This document shows, piece by piece, positions 8,571-16,948 of a stretch of 64,000 nt of DNA. The notes beneath the pieces are model-generated. The model had not been told where the DNA came from. It saw only the letters and a list, made by a program, of their open reading frames with translations, and did not search any database. Every line of letters starts with the position of its first letter. Position 1 is the stretch's first letter. The stretch lies in the NCBI RefSeq assembly GCF_000739085.1, contig NZ_CP009110.1, forward strand, positions 3,844,001-3,908,000, in the 5' to 3' direction. Made by a program: the position numbers and the translations under genes. This DNA comes from Amycolatopsis methanolica 239 (lineage in GTDB: Bacteria; Actinomycetota; Actinomycetes; Mycobacteriales; Pseudonocardiaceae).

Positions 8571-10256
8571 GTGTCCCAACCCCTGTCCCCCGCATACCGC
8601 GGCGACGCGCTGCGGCGGCTGGCGAACGAAGAGTTCGACGTGCTCGTCGTCGGTGGCGGCGTGACCGGCGCGGGCGCCGCGCTGGACGCGGCCTCGCGCG
8701 GGCTGTCGGTCGCCCTGGTCGAGGCCCGCGACCTGGCCGCGGGCACGTCCAGCCGGTCGAGCAAGCTGATCCACGGCGGCCTGCGTTACCTGGAGCAGCT
8801 GGACTTCAAGCTGGTGCGGGAAGCGCTGCGTGAACGCGGGCTGCTGCTGCGCACCCTCGCGCCGCACCTGGTGCGGCCGGTGAAGTTCCTGGTGCCGCTC
8901 CAGCACCGGGTCTGGGAGCGCGGCTACATCGGGGCCGGGGTCACGTTGTACGACACGCTCGGCGGGGCGCGGGCGCTGCCGCGGCACCGGCACCTGAGCC
9001 GGCGGCGCGCGTTCGAGGTGGCGCCCGGCCTCGCCGACGACGCGCTGATCGGCGCGATCCAGTACTACGACGCGCAGGTCGACGACGCGCGGCACACGAT
9101 GATGATCGCGCGCACGGCGGCCGATCAGGGCGCGGCGGTGGTCACCAGGACGCGGGTGACCTCGCTGGTCCGCGACGGCGAGCGGGTCGTGGGCGCGCGG
9201 GTCACCGACCGGGAGAGCGGCGCGGAGATCACGGTGCGGGCGCGGGTGGTGATCGCCGCGACCGGGGTGTGGAGCGACGACATCGCCGAGGCCGCCGGCA
9301 TCGAGAAGCCGTTCACGGTGCGCGCGTCGAAGGGCATCCACCTGGTGGTGCCGCGGGAGAAGATCGACCTGGACACCGGGCTGATCCTGCGCACCGAGAA
9401 GAGCGTGCTGTTCGTGATCCCGTGGGGCCCGCACTGGATCGTCGGCACCACGGACACCGAGTGGGACCTGGACCGCGAGCACCCGGCTGCCAGCCGCGCG
9501 GACGTGGACTACGTGCTCGACCACGTGAACGGGGTGCTGCGCAAGCCGTTGACGCACGACGACATCGAGGGCGTGTACGCCGGGTTGCGGCCGTTGCTGG
9601 CGGCGAAGGCTACCGCGACGACGAAGCTGTCGCGGGAGCACGCGGTGGCGCACCCGGTGCCGGGGCTGGTGGTCGTGGCCGGCGGGAAGTACACGACGTA
9701 CCGGGTGATGGCGGCGGACGCGGTGGACGCGGCGATGTCCGATGTGGACCGTCCGGCGCCGCCGTCGTGGACAGACAAGCTGCCGATCGTGGGCGCGCGC
9801 GGGTACGCGGAGGTCTGGGAGGGCCGGTACGCGCTCGCGCGGCGCGCGGGACTGCCGGTGGCGCGGATCGAGCACCTGCTGGGCCGGTACGGCACGGCGG
9901 TCGAGGAGGTCCTGGCGCTGGTCGGTGAGCGGCCGGAGCTGGGCGAGGAGATCCCCGGGGCGCCGGACTACCTGAAGGCCGAGGCCGTGTACGCCGTGAC
10001 GCACGAAGGCGCGCTGCACCTGGAGGACGTGCTGACGCGGCGGACGCGGATCTCGATCGAGCAGCGGGACCGCGGACTGGCGGCGGCGCCCGCGGTGGCC
10101 GACCTGATCGCCCCGGAGCTGGGCTGGACCGCCGAGCGCCGCGACCGCGAGGTGGCGCACTACCGGGCCCGCGTCGAGGCGGAACGCACCGCCCAGGAAG
10201 CCCCCGACGACGCGACGGCGAACGAACGCCGCCTGGCGGTGCCGGCGCTGGGGTGA
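8571..10256 (+). CDS. glpD: glycerol-3-phosphate dehydrogenase, FAD-dependent
   Basis: A 561-residue membrane-associated flavoenzyme oxidising sn-glycerol-3-phosphate to dihydroxyacetone phosphate and passing electrons to the quinone pool. The FAD-binding GVTGAGAALDAASRG lies near residue 30. The family signature GTSSRSSKLIHGGLRYLEQ is at about 57-75, and WIVGTTDTEWD and GLRPLL mark the substrate domain. A C-terminal DAO_C helical region starts near residue 390. The GTG at 8571 is preceded by AGAGGAGAGAG and gives the usual short N-terminus before LANEEFDVLVVGGG. It is the last gene of the plus-strand operon and is followed by a strong hairpin. No key residue is seen missing. Confidence 0.93.
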   Translation: MSQPLSPAYRGDALRRLANEEFDVLVVGGGVTGAGAALDAASRGLSVALVEARDLAAGTSSRSSKLIHGGLRYLEQLDFKLVREALRERGLLLRTLAPHLVRPVKFLVPLQHRVWERGYIGAGVTLYDTLGGARALPRHRHLSRRRAFEVAPGLADDALIGAIQYYDAQVDDARHTMMIARTAADQGAAVVTRTRVTSLVRDGERVVGARVTDRESGAEITVRARVVIAATGVWSDDIAEAAGIEKPFTVRASKGIHLVVPREKIDLDTGLILRTEKSVLFVIPWGPHWIVGTTDTEWDLDREHPAASRADVDYVLDHVNGVLRKPLTHDDIEGVYAGLRPLLAAKATATTKLSREHAVAHPVPGLVVVAGGKYTTYRVMAADAVDAAMSDVDRPAPPSWTDKLPIVGARGYAEVWEGRYALARRAGLPVARIEHLLGRYGTAVEEVLALVGERPELGEEIPGAPDYLKAEAVYAVTHEGALHLEDVLTRRTRISIEQRDRGLAAAPAVADLIAPELGWTAERRDREVAHYRARVEAERTAQEAPDDATANERRLAVPALG

Positions 10257-10403
10257 GGTGCCCGCATCCGTCCGGACGGAGACTCCCGTTCGGACGGTGC
10301 CCGGGCCGTGACCGCCGCCTGGGTGGTGACCGCGCTGGGATGAGGGGTGCCGGCGCCCATCCCGACGGTGACCCCCGTCTGGACCGTGCACGGGCGGCGA
10401 GCG

Positions 10404-10432
10404 CCGCCTGGACGGTGACCCCGTCCAGGCGG
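10404..10432 (+). terminator. 12-bp hairpin downstream of glpD
   Basis: CCGCCTGGACGG at 10404-10415 pairs perfectly with CCGTCCAGGCGG at 10421-10432 around a five-base loop (TGACC). Only a weak T-rich tail (TGTCTTAC) follows, as is common for terminators in high-GC actinomycetes. It probably ends the glpF-glpK-glpD transcript. Confidence 0.6.
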
Positions 10433-10591
10433 TGTCTTACCCCGGCGCATGGCCCCATCCGGGCCGGGCGAGCGCCGGTTCGCGTGGCGATCAGCCGGCC
10501 GGCGACCGCGGCCCTCAAGCGGGCAGGGCGGTCAGGCGGGCGGGCGGGAAGCCAGCCACGGCAGGCGTCCCGGCCACCCGCCGGGTCCGGC

Positions 10592-10627
10592 CCCGGGTGA
10601 TCTCCCTGCGGGGTGGCATCACCCGGG
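10592..10627 (-). terminator. hairpin directly behind the MarR gene
   Basis: CCCGGGTGAT at 10592-10601 pairs with ATCACCCGGG at 10618-10627, a perfect 10-bp stem with a 16-base loop. On the minus strand it begins at the base following the MarR stop codon (10628-10630), so it is read as that gene's terminator. Confidence 0.6.
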
Positions 10628-11080
10628 TCAGATCGCCTCCCGCGGGGGGTGGAAGCCGTCGAGTTCGCGGGCCAGCGCCCGCAGCCCCAGCATCAGCCCC
10701 TGCCGCTCCTCGGCGGTCATCGCGCCGAGCATGCGTTCGTGCCGTTCCCGCCAGGTTTCGCGGAGCCCCTTCGCCGCAGTGGTCCCCGCGCCGGTGATCC
10801 GCACGACGAGGTTGCGCCGGTTGCGCTCGTCCCGTTCCCGGGCAACCAGCCCCTTGCGCTCCAGCGACGAGCAGACCCGGCTCATCCGGCTCTTGTCCAC
10901 CCGCAGCCGGGCACTGAGCTGCGCCTGCGTCGCCTCCCCCGCCCCGAACAGCTCGACGAGCACGACGCCCTCGGTCAGCGTCATCGCCGCCGCCCCGTCG
11001 CCGGCCGGCTCGTCGCCCTGCGTCGCGACCAGTCGCATGACCCGGGCGAGCAGGGCCTCCAGCGAGTCGATCTCCGCCAC
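10628..11080 (-). CDS. MarR-family transcriptional regulator
   Basis: A 150-residue winged-helix regulator of the MarR family. The DNA-binding part spans about residues 35-105: LTEGVVLVELFGAGEATQAQL, the recognition helix near RVDKSRMSRVCSSLERKGLV, and a wing with DERNRRNLVVRITGAG. The GTG start at 11080 has GGAGGTGC immediately upstream. It is divergent from a methyltransferase gene, and 83 bases separate the two starts. That gap holds a three-part palindromic operator, so the regulator most likely represses both genes until a small phenolic or other ligand binds. The ligand cannot be inferred. Confidence 0.88.
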   Translation of the reverse strand: MAEIDSLEALLARVMRLVATQGDEPAGDGAAAMTLTEGVVLVELFGAGEATQAQLSARLRVDKSRMSRVCSSLERKGLVARERDERNRRNLVVRITGAGTTAAKGLRETWRERHERMLGAMTAEERQGLMLGLRALARELDGFHPPREAI

Positions 11081-11090
11081 CGCACCTCCA

Positions 11091-11147
11091 TGGTTGATAG
11101 CGGCAACCGTTGACGCTAGCGTCGGTCACAGTTGCCACTGTCAACCA
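11091..11147. promoter_or_regulatory. three-part palindromic operator for the MarR regulator
   Basis: TGGTTGATAGCGGCAAC (11091-11107) and GTTGCCACTGTCAACCA (11131-11147) are inverted copies of each other with two mismatches in 17 bases. Each is itself roughly palindromic (GTTG-N7-CAAC). Exactly between them lies a perfect 12-base palindrome, GACGCTAGCGTC (11112-11123). The array fills the divergent promoter region. Confidence 0.7.
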
Positions 11148-11162
11148 TCATAGGGAGCGGTC

Positions 11163-11738
11163 ATGCACCGGACACTGCACGGGCTCGGCCAGCGGCACCT
11201 CTTCGCCGACGGGCGGTCGTACGACCGGCACGCGGGCCGCGCGTTCCGCACGCTCCACCGGCGGGTCGCCGACGACGTCGCCGCGGCGGCCCCGAGCGAC
11301 GGGCTGGTGCTGGACGCCGGTTGCGGCACGGGCCTGCTCGCCGCGGAGATCGCGCACCGGCGGCCGGATCTGCGGGTGCACGGCGTGGACCTGCAGCAGG
11401 CCATGGTGGACGTCGCGGTCGAGCGCGCCGAGCGGGCGGGCCTCGCGGACCGGGTCGCGTTCACGGTCGCCGACCTCGCGGACCTCCCGCTGCCGGCCAC
11501 CACCACCGACCTCGCGGTGTCCACGGCGAGCATGCACCACTGGACCGACGTCCCCGCGATCGTGACCGCCCTGCACCGGGTCCTGCGACCCGGCGGTCCA
11601 CTGTGGATATACGACATCCGCTGGGCGCCCTCCCGCGCGGTCCGCGCGGCCTCCGCCGCCGCTGGCCGCCGCACGGCCCGGACGCTCGTGCGCACGGGCG
11701 CGTTCCCGGTCGCGTTGTTCCAGCGCCTGGCGGCCTGA
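11163..11738 (+). CDS. class I SAM-dependent methyltransferase
   Basis: A 191-residue cytosolic methyltransferase. SAM motif I is VLDAGCGTGLLAAEI near residue 55, the acidic strand-2 end is VHGVDLQQAM, and motif II/III is FTVADLADLPLP. The post-motif 'MHHWTDVPAIVTALHRVLRPGGPLWIYDI' region is typical of methyltransferase type 11 or 25 domains. The C-terminus is short, ending soon after strand 6. The ATG start follows AGGGAGCGGTC. It is expressed divergently from the MarR gene and probably under its control, which suggests methylation of a small toxic or signalling molecule. Its end lies four bases from the end of the opposing oxidase gene. Confidence 0.85.
   Translation: MHRTLHGLGQRHLFADGRSYDRHAGRAFRTLHRRVADDVAAAAPSDGLVLDAGCGTGLLAAEIAHRRPDLRVHGVDLQQAMVDVAVERAERAGLADRVAFTVADLADLPLPATTTDLAVSTASMHHWTDVPAIVTALHRVLRPGGPLWIYDIRWAPSRAVRAASAAAGRRTARTLVRTGAFPVALFQRLAA
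11596..11607. repeat. iterated word GTCCACWGTGGA, copy 1
   Basis: GTCCACTGTGGA lies inside the methyltransferase gene. It is one of four exact copies in the window (the others at 16912, 31573 and 34113), all within unrelated coding sequence. Confidence 0.6.
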
Positions 11739-11742
11739 CCGG

Positions 11743-14074
11743 TCAGCTCAACCGCACCCACACCGCGGGTGACGGGACTCCCGCGTGGTTCACCACCGTC
11801 AGCAGGTACCAGCCGGGCGGCGCCAGGTTCGCTGACGCGGGCAGCCGCACCTCGACCGTGTCCTCCCCCGTCACCGTGACCGGCAGGTCCACCAGCCGCT
11901 GCTCCAGCTCGCTGGAGTGCGTCGTCGCGCCGGGGCGGATCAGCGACGCGCTCGCGATGTCCGCCGCGTCCGGGACGCCGGCCTCCAGCGTGTCGCCGTA
12001 GTGCACCTCGGGCGTGGTCACGACGACCAGCGGGCGCGGGCCGGCGAACAGGTAGGGCGGCCAGAACACCTCGATGCGCATCTCCTCGGTCTTGCGCGCC
12101 GGGTTGGAGCCCGCGGTCACGACCTTGCCGTCCGGCATCAGCAGCGCCACCGAGTGGTACAGCCGCGGCACCCGGCTCTCCGCGGCCATCGTCCACGCCC
12201 CGCTCACCGGGTCGAAGATCTCCGCCCCCAGCGCCGCCGCGTCCGCGTGCTCCTCCATCATCGAGCCACCGTTGACCAGCACCGTCCGGTCCGGCAGCAG
12301 CGTCGCGCACAGGTGCATCCGCGCCATGTGCAGGTCAGCCGCGGGCGTGTAGCGGGGCGTGGCGGCGGACAGGTCCGCGATGGCGGCCGACGCGGTCGCG
12401 CCGGAGTGGTCGTGCATGTCCCACGGCCCGCCGCCGACGATCATCACCCGCTGGTCCTGCGCCGGCGGCAGCAGCACGCTCGCCGACTGGTTGCGCAGCC
12501 CGGCGCCGGGCAGGCCCGGCACGTCGGTCACCTCGTTGGAAGCCAGGTCCCACACGCCCGGCCGCACCCCGTTGTTGCTGCCGTACTGGCCGCCACTGTA
12601 GAACACGCGGCCGTCGGCGAGCAGGAACAGGTGCCCGTACATCGGCCAGTGCGCCGACGCGGGCCGCGTGGTCCAGCCCGCGCCGCCGGTGTAGACCTCG
12701 GGGACGGTGTTGAGCATGCCGGTCTCGTCGAGCCCGGCGACGGCGAGGACCAGCCCGTCACCCAGCGCGAGCAGCGACGGGTACCACCGGCCACCCGCCA
12801 TGTCCGGTTGCGCCGTCCAGCTCAGGGTGTCCGGGTCGAACGCGATCGACTGCCGCAGCCCGAAGAACGGGTCGTACTGCCCGGTGCCCCCAGCGGCGAG
12901 CAGCCTGCCGTCGGGCAGGAACGCGTGCCCGACGCAGAACAGGTCGACCGGCGTGTCCGGCTGCTCGACCTCCTCACCCGGGTAGTGCCAGACCGTGGTG
13001 CCGTAGCGGTGCGCGTTGTGCCGGTCCGGATCGTTGCTCGACCCGGCGAAGAACAGCACGTCCCCGGTGCGCAGCAGCGCGGCGTGCACGGCGAGGGTGC
13101 CGGAGTCGCGCTCGAGCAGGCGCCACACCCCCATCTCGGGCGCCATGTGCAGGTCGGTGAGCGGGTGCAGCAACCGGTGCAGCGCGGCGTTCTGCCCGGC
13201 CGGGTTGTCCACGGCCAGCACGACGAAGTGCGGTTGTCCGCCGAATCCGGCGACGGCGAGGCCGCAGCCCTGGTTCTCCCAGAAACCCCAGTCCGGCACC
13301 GGGATCCACGGTCCCCAGCCGTCCGCGGGCCGCACCTCGTCGTCGAGCCGCCAGCCGATCGTGCTACAGCGCGCGGTTCTGGCCGGCCGGGTTGTCGACG
13401 GTCAGGACGATCAGCTCGTCGTTGCCGTCCCCGTCCAGATCGGCGACCGCGACGGCCGCGCCCTGGTTCTCCCAGAAACCCCAGTCGGGCACGGCGCGCC
13501 ACGGCCGCCAGTCCGTCACCACGCCGTCCGGGTTCAGCGTGCCGCTGCGGTAGAAGCCGGCGTTCGCGCCCGCCGGCGCGTCGACCATGAACACGACCAG
13601 CTGCAGCCCGGCGGCGGTGCCGGCGACGGTGATGTCCCCGCCGGCGTTGAGCCAGGCGAACCAGTCCGGCACCGGCTGCCACGGCGTCCAGCCGCCGGTG
13701 ACCGCGCCGGTGTCCCGGTCGAGCGACCAGCCGACGCGGTAGAACGCCTGGTTGGGGCCGTCCGGCGCGTCGATCAGGTAGACGATCAGGTCGGGGACGC
13801 CGTCGCCGTTCACGTCGGCCACGGCCACCCCGGCCGCGTCGTTCTCCCAGGAGAACCAGTCCGGCACCTGCTGCCAGCCGGCCCACCCGCCGGTCAGGGC
13901 GCCGGTCTGGTCCAGCCCGCGCCCGACGCGGTAGAAGGCGGCGTTGCGGCCGGGCGGGTTGTCGACCATCAGGAGCACGACGTCCCCGCCCGCGGTGGCG
14001 ATCGACGCGCCGCTGTTCTCCCACGGGAACCAGTCCGGCACGGCGGTGAAATCGGTCTGCACCGGCCCGATCAC
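11743..14074 (-). pseudogene. galactose-oxidase-like protein with N-terminal repeats, split by a frameshift
   Basis: Two minus-strand frames make one long gene. The first (14074-13364) encodes four repeats of about 55-60 residues built on 'PVPDWFxWEN', 'VAVADxDGDG', 'VDNPAGQN' and 'AFYRVGxxLD', an FG-GAP/VCBS-like propeller pattern. It stops at 'GQNRAL-stop', exactly inside the repeat. The second frame continues with TIGWRLDDE and a fifth 'IPVPDWGFWENQG' repeat, then a kelch-type galactose/glyoxal-oxidase-like domain (HAFLPDGRLLAAGGTGQYD, RWYPSLLAL, MARMHLCATLLPDRTVLVNGG). It ends with a DUF1929-like cap domain. Removing one G near 13368 restores a single protein of roughly 770 residues. No signal peptide was found, which is unusual for this enzyme type. 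The GTG at 14074 is the best start seen. Confidence 0.75.
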
Positions 14075-14136
14075 ACCCGGTCCGCGACCGCCCGGCTAGG
14101 GCCGAACGCCTCTTACCCCGGGTACGTGGCGCGGTC

Positions 14137-14294
14137 TCATGTGGACTTCGCCGGAGCCGGCTGGGACAGATCGTGCCGGTACCCCTCGGCGTTCTCCGGC
14201 AGCGGCAGGCGGCTCGTTGCCGTGGTGGTCCGACGTCGTGAAGCTGCCGCGCACCCACACCGAGACCTCGCCGTCGGCGACGGTCGTAGCACAT
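14137..14294 (-). pseudogene. small hypothetical gene with frame breaks
   Basis: Three minus-strand pieces join into one protein-like sequence of about 50 residues: MCYD from the ATG at 14294, then VADGEVSVWVRGSFTTSDHHGNE in the next frame, then LPENAEGYRHDLSQPAPAKST ending at the stop at 14137. Composition and the smooth join suggest a real small gene broken by one- or two-base changes near 14283 and 14213. No family was recognised, and the function is unknown. It lies between the repeat-oxidase gene and an AsnC regulator, all on the same strand. It could also be a chance reading, so confidence is low. Confidence 0.33.
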
Positions 14295-14351
14295 CGGCCC
14301 CCCACCCTACGGCCGGGAAGCCCGCGCCACGACGGAATTCCCGGCCTGGCG

Positions 14352-15278
14352 CTATTCGGCCAGTGGCAGCGCCCGGTCGTTCTCCTCCTTGATGGCGCGC
14401 AGGTGCGTCCACGCCTCAACCGTCCGCACGCCCGGCAGGCCACGCACGCGCTCCAGCGTGACGAGCACGTCGTCCAGCGAACCGGCGCGGATGGTGCCGA
14501 TTCCGCTGCACCAGCCGATCCCGGTGGCCAGGCAGTCGATCTCGTCGAGCGCGGCGATCTTCCGTGCCACGGGTTCGGTGTCGCCGTTGACGTCCAGCGC
14601 GAACCCCATCGTGTGGCCCCGGCTCAGCGGCGTCATGCGCACCAGCGCGCCGACGTGGACCACCCCGGACTCCAGCAGCCGCAGCACCCGGGCGCGAGCC
14701 GCCCCGGCGGAGAGGCCGCTGACGCTCGCCAGCTCCGCGAAGGAGGCCCGGCCGTCGGCACGCAGGTGCGCCAGCAGCGCGTGGTCGTGCGCGTCGAGCT
14801 CGATGTGCGCGAGCGGGCCGGGGCTTTCCAGCGGCCCCGGCGGGAAATAGGGGTCCTTCCAGATGCGCAGGTAGGTCATCGTCTGCAGCGCGCGCACCCC
14901 CGGCACGGCCTGCACGCGCGCGAGGCCGCGGGCGAAGGACTCCAGGTCGGCGGTGCGCAGCTCGGCGGTGACGGCGAACCGCCCGGCGGTGGTGGTGACG
15001 AAGGAAACCTCGTCGAGTTCGGCGACCTGCCGCGCGACCGGGCCCGCGGGGCCGTCGGTCTCGATGGTCACGTGGCCGAGCTGGTGCAGCCCGAACACCG
15101 CGGGGTGGATCGCCCCGACCAGGCGGAGCCCGCCCTCGCCGAGCAGGCGCTGCACGCGGGCCTTGGTGGTGGAGCGGGCCAGCCCGACCAGACGGGCCAA
15201 CGTCTCGTAGGAGGCCCGGCCGTCCTCGTGCAGGGCGCGGACGAGCCGCTCGTCGATGGCGTCCAGGTTCCCGTGCAC
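14352..15278 (-). CDS. Lrp/AsnC-family regulator with two tandem AsnC units
   Basis: A 308-residue regulator made of two similar halves. Each has an AsnC helix-turn-helix (LDAIDERLVRALHEDGRASYETLARLVG near residue 5, and LDAHDHALLAHLRADGRASFAELASVSG near residue 165) followed by an AsnC/RAM-like ligand domain. The two halves together probably mimic the dimer of ordinary Lrp proteins. The ATG start is close to the first helix. It is divergent from a peptide transporter and a coupled amidohydrolase, so control of peptide or amino-acid uptake is inferred. A possible operator lies at 15316-15369. Confidence 0.86.
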   Translation of the reverse strand: MHGNLDAIDERLVRALHEDGRASYETLARLVGLARSTTKARVQRLLGEGGLRLVGAIHPAVFGLHQLGHVTIETDGPAGPVARQVAELDEVSFVTTTAGRFAVTAELRTADLESFARGLARVQAVPGVRALQTMTYLRIWKDPYFPPGPLESPGPLAHIELDAHDHALLAHLRADGRASFAELASVSGLSAGAARARVLRLLESGVVHVGALVRMTPLSRGHTMGFALDVNGDTEPVARKIAALDEIDCLATGIGWCSGIGTIRAGSLDDVLVTLERVRGLPGVRTVEAWTHLRAIKEENDRALPLAE

Positions 15279-15315
15279 GGGGACAACCTAACGCATGCCG
15301 AGCGCTCCGACGATC

Positions 15316-15369
15316 TATTCACACAAATCGCCCATCGAAAGTCGCAACGGCGGCATCAAGCCGTGAATA
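15316..15369. promoter_or_regulatory. possible AsnC operator, inverted TATTCAC/GTGAATA
   Basis: TATTCAC (15316-15322) and GTGAATA (15363-15369) are perfect inverted 7-mers in an unusually AT-rich part of the divergent promoter region between the AsnC gene and the transporter. The 40-base gap would allow wrapping around an Lrp-type oligomer. This is position-based inference. Confidence 0.35.
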
Positions 15370-15448
15370 CAGTCGAATCATGCATTGATCACCGGGCCGT
15401 GCGGATGTAACGTCTGCGCCCATCTGACACGGTCGGCTCGGAGGTGCG

Positions 15449-16948
15449 GTGGGCGTGGGGAGTACGGATCGGGTGTTCTTCGGCCAGCCGCGCGGGCTGG
15501 TCGGGCTGTTCTTCGCCGAGGCGTGGGAACGGTTCTCCTACTACGGCATGCGTGCGCTGCTGCTGTACTACATGACCGACCGGATTCTGGACGGCGGTCT
15601 CGGCATCGACCCGGGCAGCGCGAAGTCGCTGATCGCGGTGTACGGCTCGGCCACCTACATGGCGGCGATCCTGGGCGGCTGGATCAGCGACCGGCTGCTC
15701 GGGGACCGGCGGGCGACGCTCACCGGCGGAGTCCTGATCATGTGCGGCCACATCTGCCTCGCGATCCCCGCCGGGGCGGGCGCCCTGTTCGCGTCGATGA
15801 TCTTCATCGCGAGCGGGACCGGGCTGCTGAAGCCGACGATCTCCTCGTCGGTGGGCGACCTGTACGCCCGCGACGATCCGCGGCGCGACTCCGGGTTCAG
15901 CATCTACTACATGGGGATCAGCGTCGGGGCGGTCGCCGCGCCGCTGGTCGTGGGCACCGTCGGCGAACGGTACGACTACCACCTCGGGTTCGGCCTGGCG
16001 GCAATAGGCATGGCGCTCGGCCTCGTCGGCTACGTGCGCAGCCAGCGCCACCTGAGCCCGCTCAGCAGCGCGCCGAAGAACCCGTTGCGACTGGGCGAGG
16101 TGCCCCGGTCGCGCTTGGTCGCGGTGGCGGCGGGGATCGCGGTGCTCGTCGCCGTGCTCGCCGCGACGACCGGCACCGGCGCGCTCGGCCCGGGCGGGGT
16201 CGTCGACCTGATCAGCGTGCTCGCGATCGCGCTGCCGGTCGGCTACTTCACGGTCATGCTGCGCAGCAGGCGCACCACCGCGGCGGAACGGGCACGGGTG
16301 CGCGGCTACATCCCGATGTTCGTCGCCGCGGTCGCGTTCTGGTGCATCCAGGAACAGGGCGCCACGGTGATCGCGCAGTACGCCGACGAGAGCACCGACC
16401 TGGGCGCGTTCGGGTTCACCATCCCGGCGTCGTGGTTCCAGTCGGTCGGGTCGCTCGTGCTGATCGTCCTGACACCGTTGTTCGCGGTGATGTGGCTGCG
16501 GCTCGACCGGTCCGCCCGGCCCCCGGGCACGGCGCACAAGTTCGCGGCGGGCCTGGCGATCGCGGGGCTGTCTTACCTGATGCTCGTGCTGCCCGCGGCG
16601 AGTCCGGGCCAGACCAGCCCGCTGTGGCTCATCGGCAGCCTCGCCGTGGTCACGATCGGCGAGATGTGCCTGTCCCCCATCGGGTTGTCCGCGACGACCC
16701 GGCTGGCGCCCGCCGCGTTCGCCACCCAGACGATGGGCCTGTGGCTGTCGTCGAACGCCGCCGGGCAGGGCATCGGGGCGCAGCTGGTGAAGTTCTACGA
16801 CGCCGGGTCGGCGGCCGCCTACTTCGGCCTGCTCGGGATGGGCGCGGTGGTGCTCGCCCTGGTGCTCTTTGCGCTCGCGCCGCTCATCCGGCGGCAGTCC
16901 GAACGCGGATTGTCCACAGTGGAACCGGTACGCGAGGGGCAGCGATGA
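15449..16948 (+). CDS. proton-dependent oligopeptide transporter (POT/PTR family)
   Basis: A 499-residue inner-membrane MFS protein of the POT family importing di- and tripeptides with protons. Key signs are the N-terminal 'FFAEAWERFSYYGMRALLLYYM' containing the ExxERFxYY motif, 'GSATYMAAILGGWISDRLLG' and 'GTGLLKPTISSSVGDLY', the two PTR signatures, and about fourteen hydrophobic segments. The GTG start at 15449 sits behind GGAGGTGCG. The gene overlaps the next one by four bases (ATGA at 16945-16948), so import and the amidohydrolase are co-translated. The tandem AsnC regulator is divergent. Peptide import feeding intracellular hydrolysis is the likely role. Confidence 0.9.
   Translation: MGVGSTDRVFFGQPRGLVGLFFAEAWERFSYYGMRALLLYYMTDRILDGGLGIDPGSAKSLIAVYGSATYMAAILGGWISDRLLGDRRATLTGGVLIMCGHICLAIPAGAGALFASMIFIASGTGLLKPTISSSVGDLYARDDPRRDSGFSIYYMGISVGAVAAPLVVGTVGERYDYHLGFGLAAIGMALGLVGYVRSQRHLSPLSSAPKNPLRLGEVPRSRLVAVAAGIAVLVAVLAATTGTGALGPGGVVDLISVLAIALPVGYFTVMLRSRRTTAAERARVRGYIPMFVAAVAFWCIQEQGATVIAQYADESTDLGAFGFTIPASWFQSVGSLVLIVLTPLFAVMWLRLDRSARPPGTAHKFAAGLAIAGLSYLMLVLPAASPGQTSPLWLIGSLAVVTIGEMCLSPIGLSATTRLAPAAFATQTMGLWLSSNAAGQGIGAQLVKFYDAGSAAAYFGLLGMGAVVLALVLFALAPLIRRQSERGLSTVEPVREGQR
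16912..16923. repeat. iterated word GTCCACWGTGGA, copy 2
   Basis: GTCCACAGTGGA lies near the 3' end of the transporter gene. With the two preceding T bases it also reads TTGTCCACA, which equals a DnaA-box word, but no origin-like context exists here. Confidence 0.6.

Larger units (their letters stand above)
10257..10627. other. gene-free stretch with repeated short palindromes
   Basis: No protein-like frame was recognised in these 371 bases. They contain several related short words: CCGTCCGGACGG, GTTCGGACGGTG, GACGGTGACCCCCGTCTGG and the 12-bp hairpin at 10404. GACGGTGACC recurs near 10364 and 10411, and a variant of it near 10300. The stretch looks like a decayed cluster of inverted repeats closing the glycerol operon, with a second hairpin at its right end serving the convergent MarR gene. 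Confidence 0.5.

Noticed and set aside
6091-8595. Minus-strand open frame of 834 codons over glpF and glpK
   Set aside because: Antisense shadow of highly conserved glycerol genes; the translation is His/Gly/Arg-rich without domains.
13364-14074. Separate small FG-GAP protein
   Set aside because: It ends inside a repeat unit and the missing part of that unit is at the start of the next frame, so it is one split gene.
16910-16918. TTGTCCACA as a DnaA box or replication origin
   Set aside because: A single site inside a transporter gene without clustering, dnaA or dnaN; it is part of the iterated GTCCACWGTGGA word.
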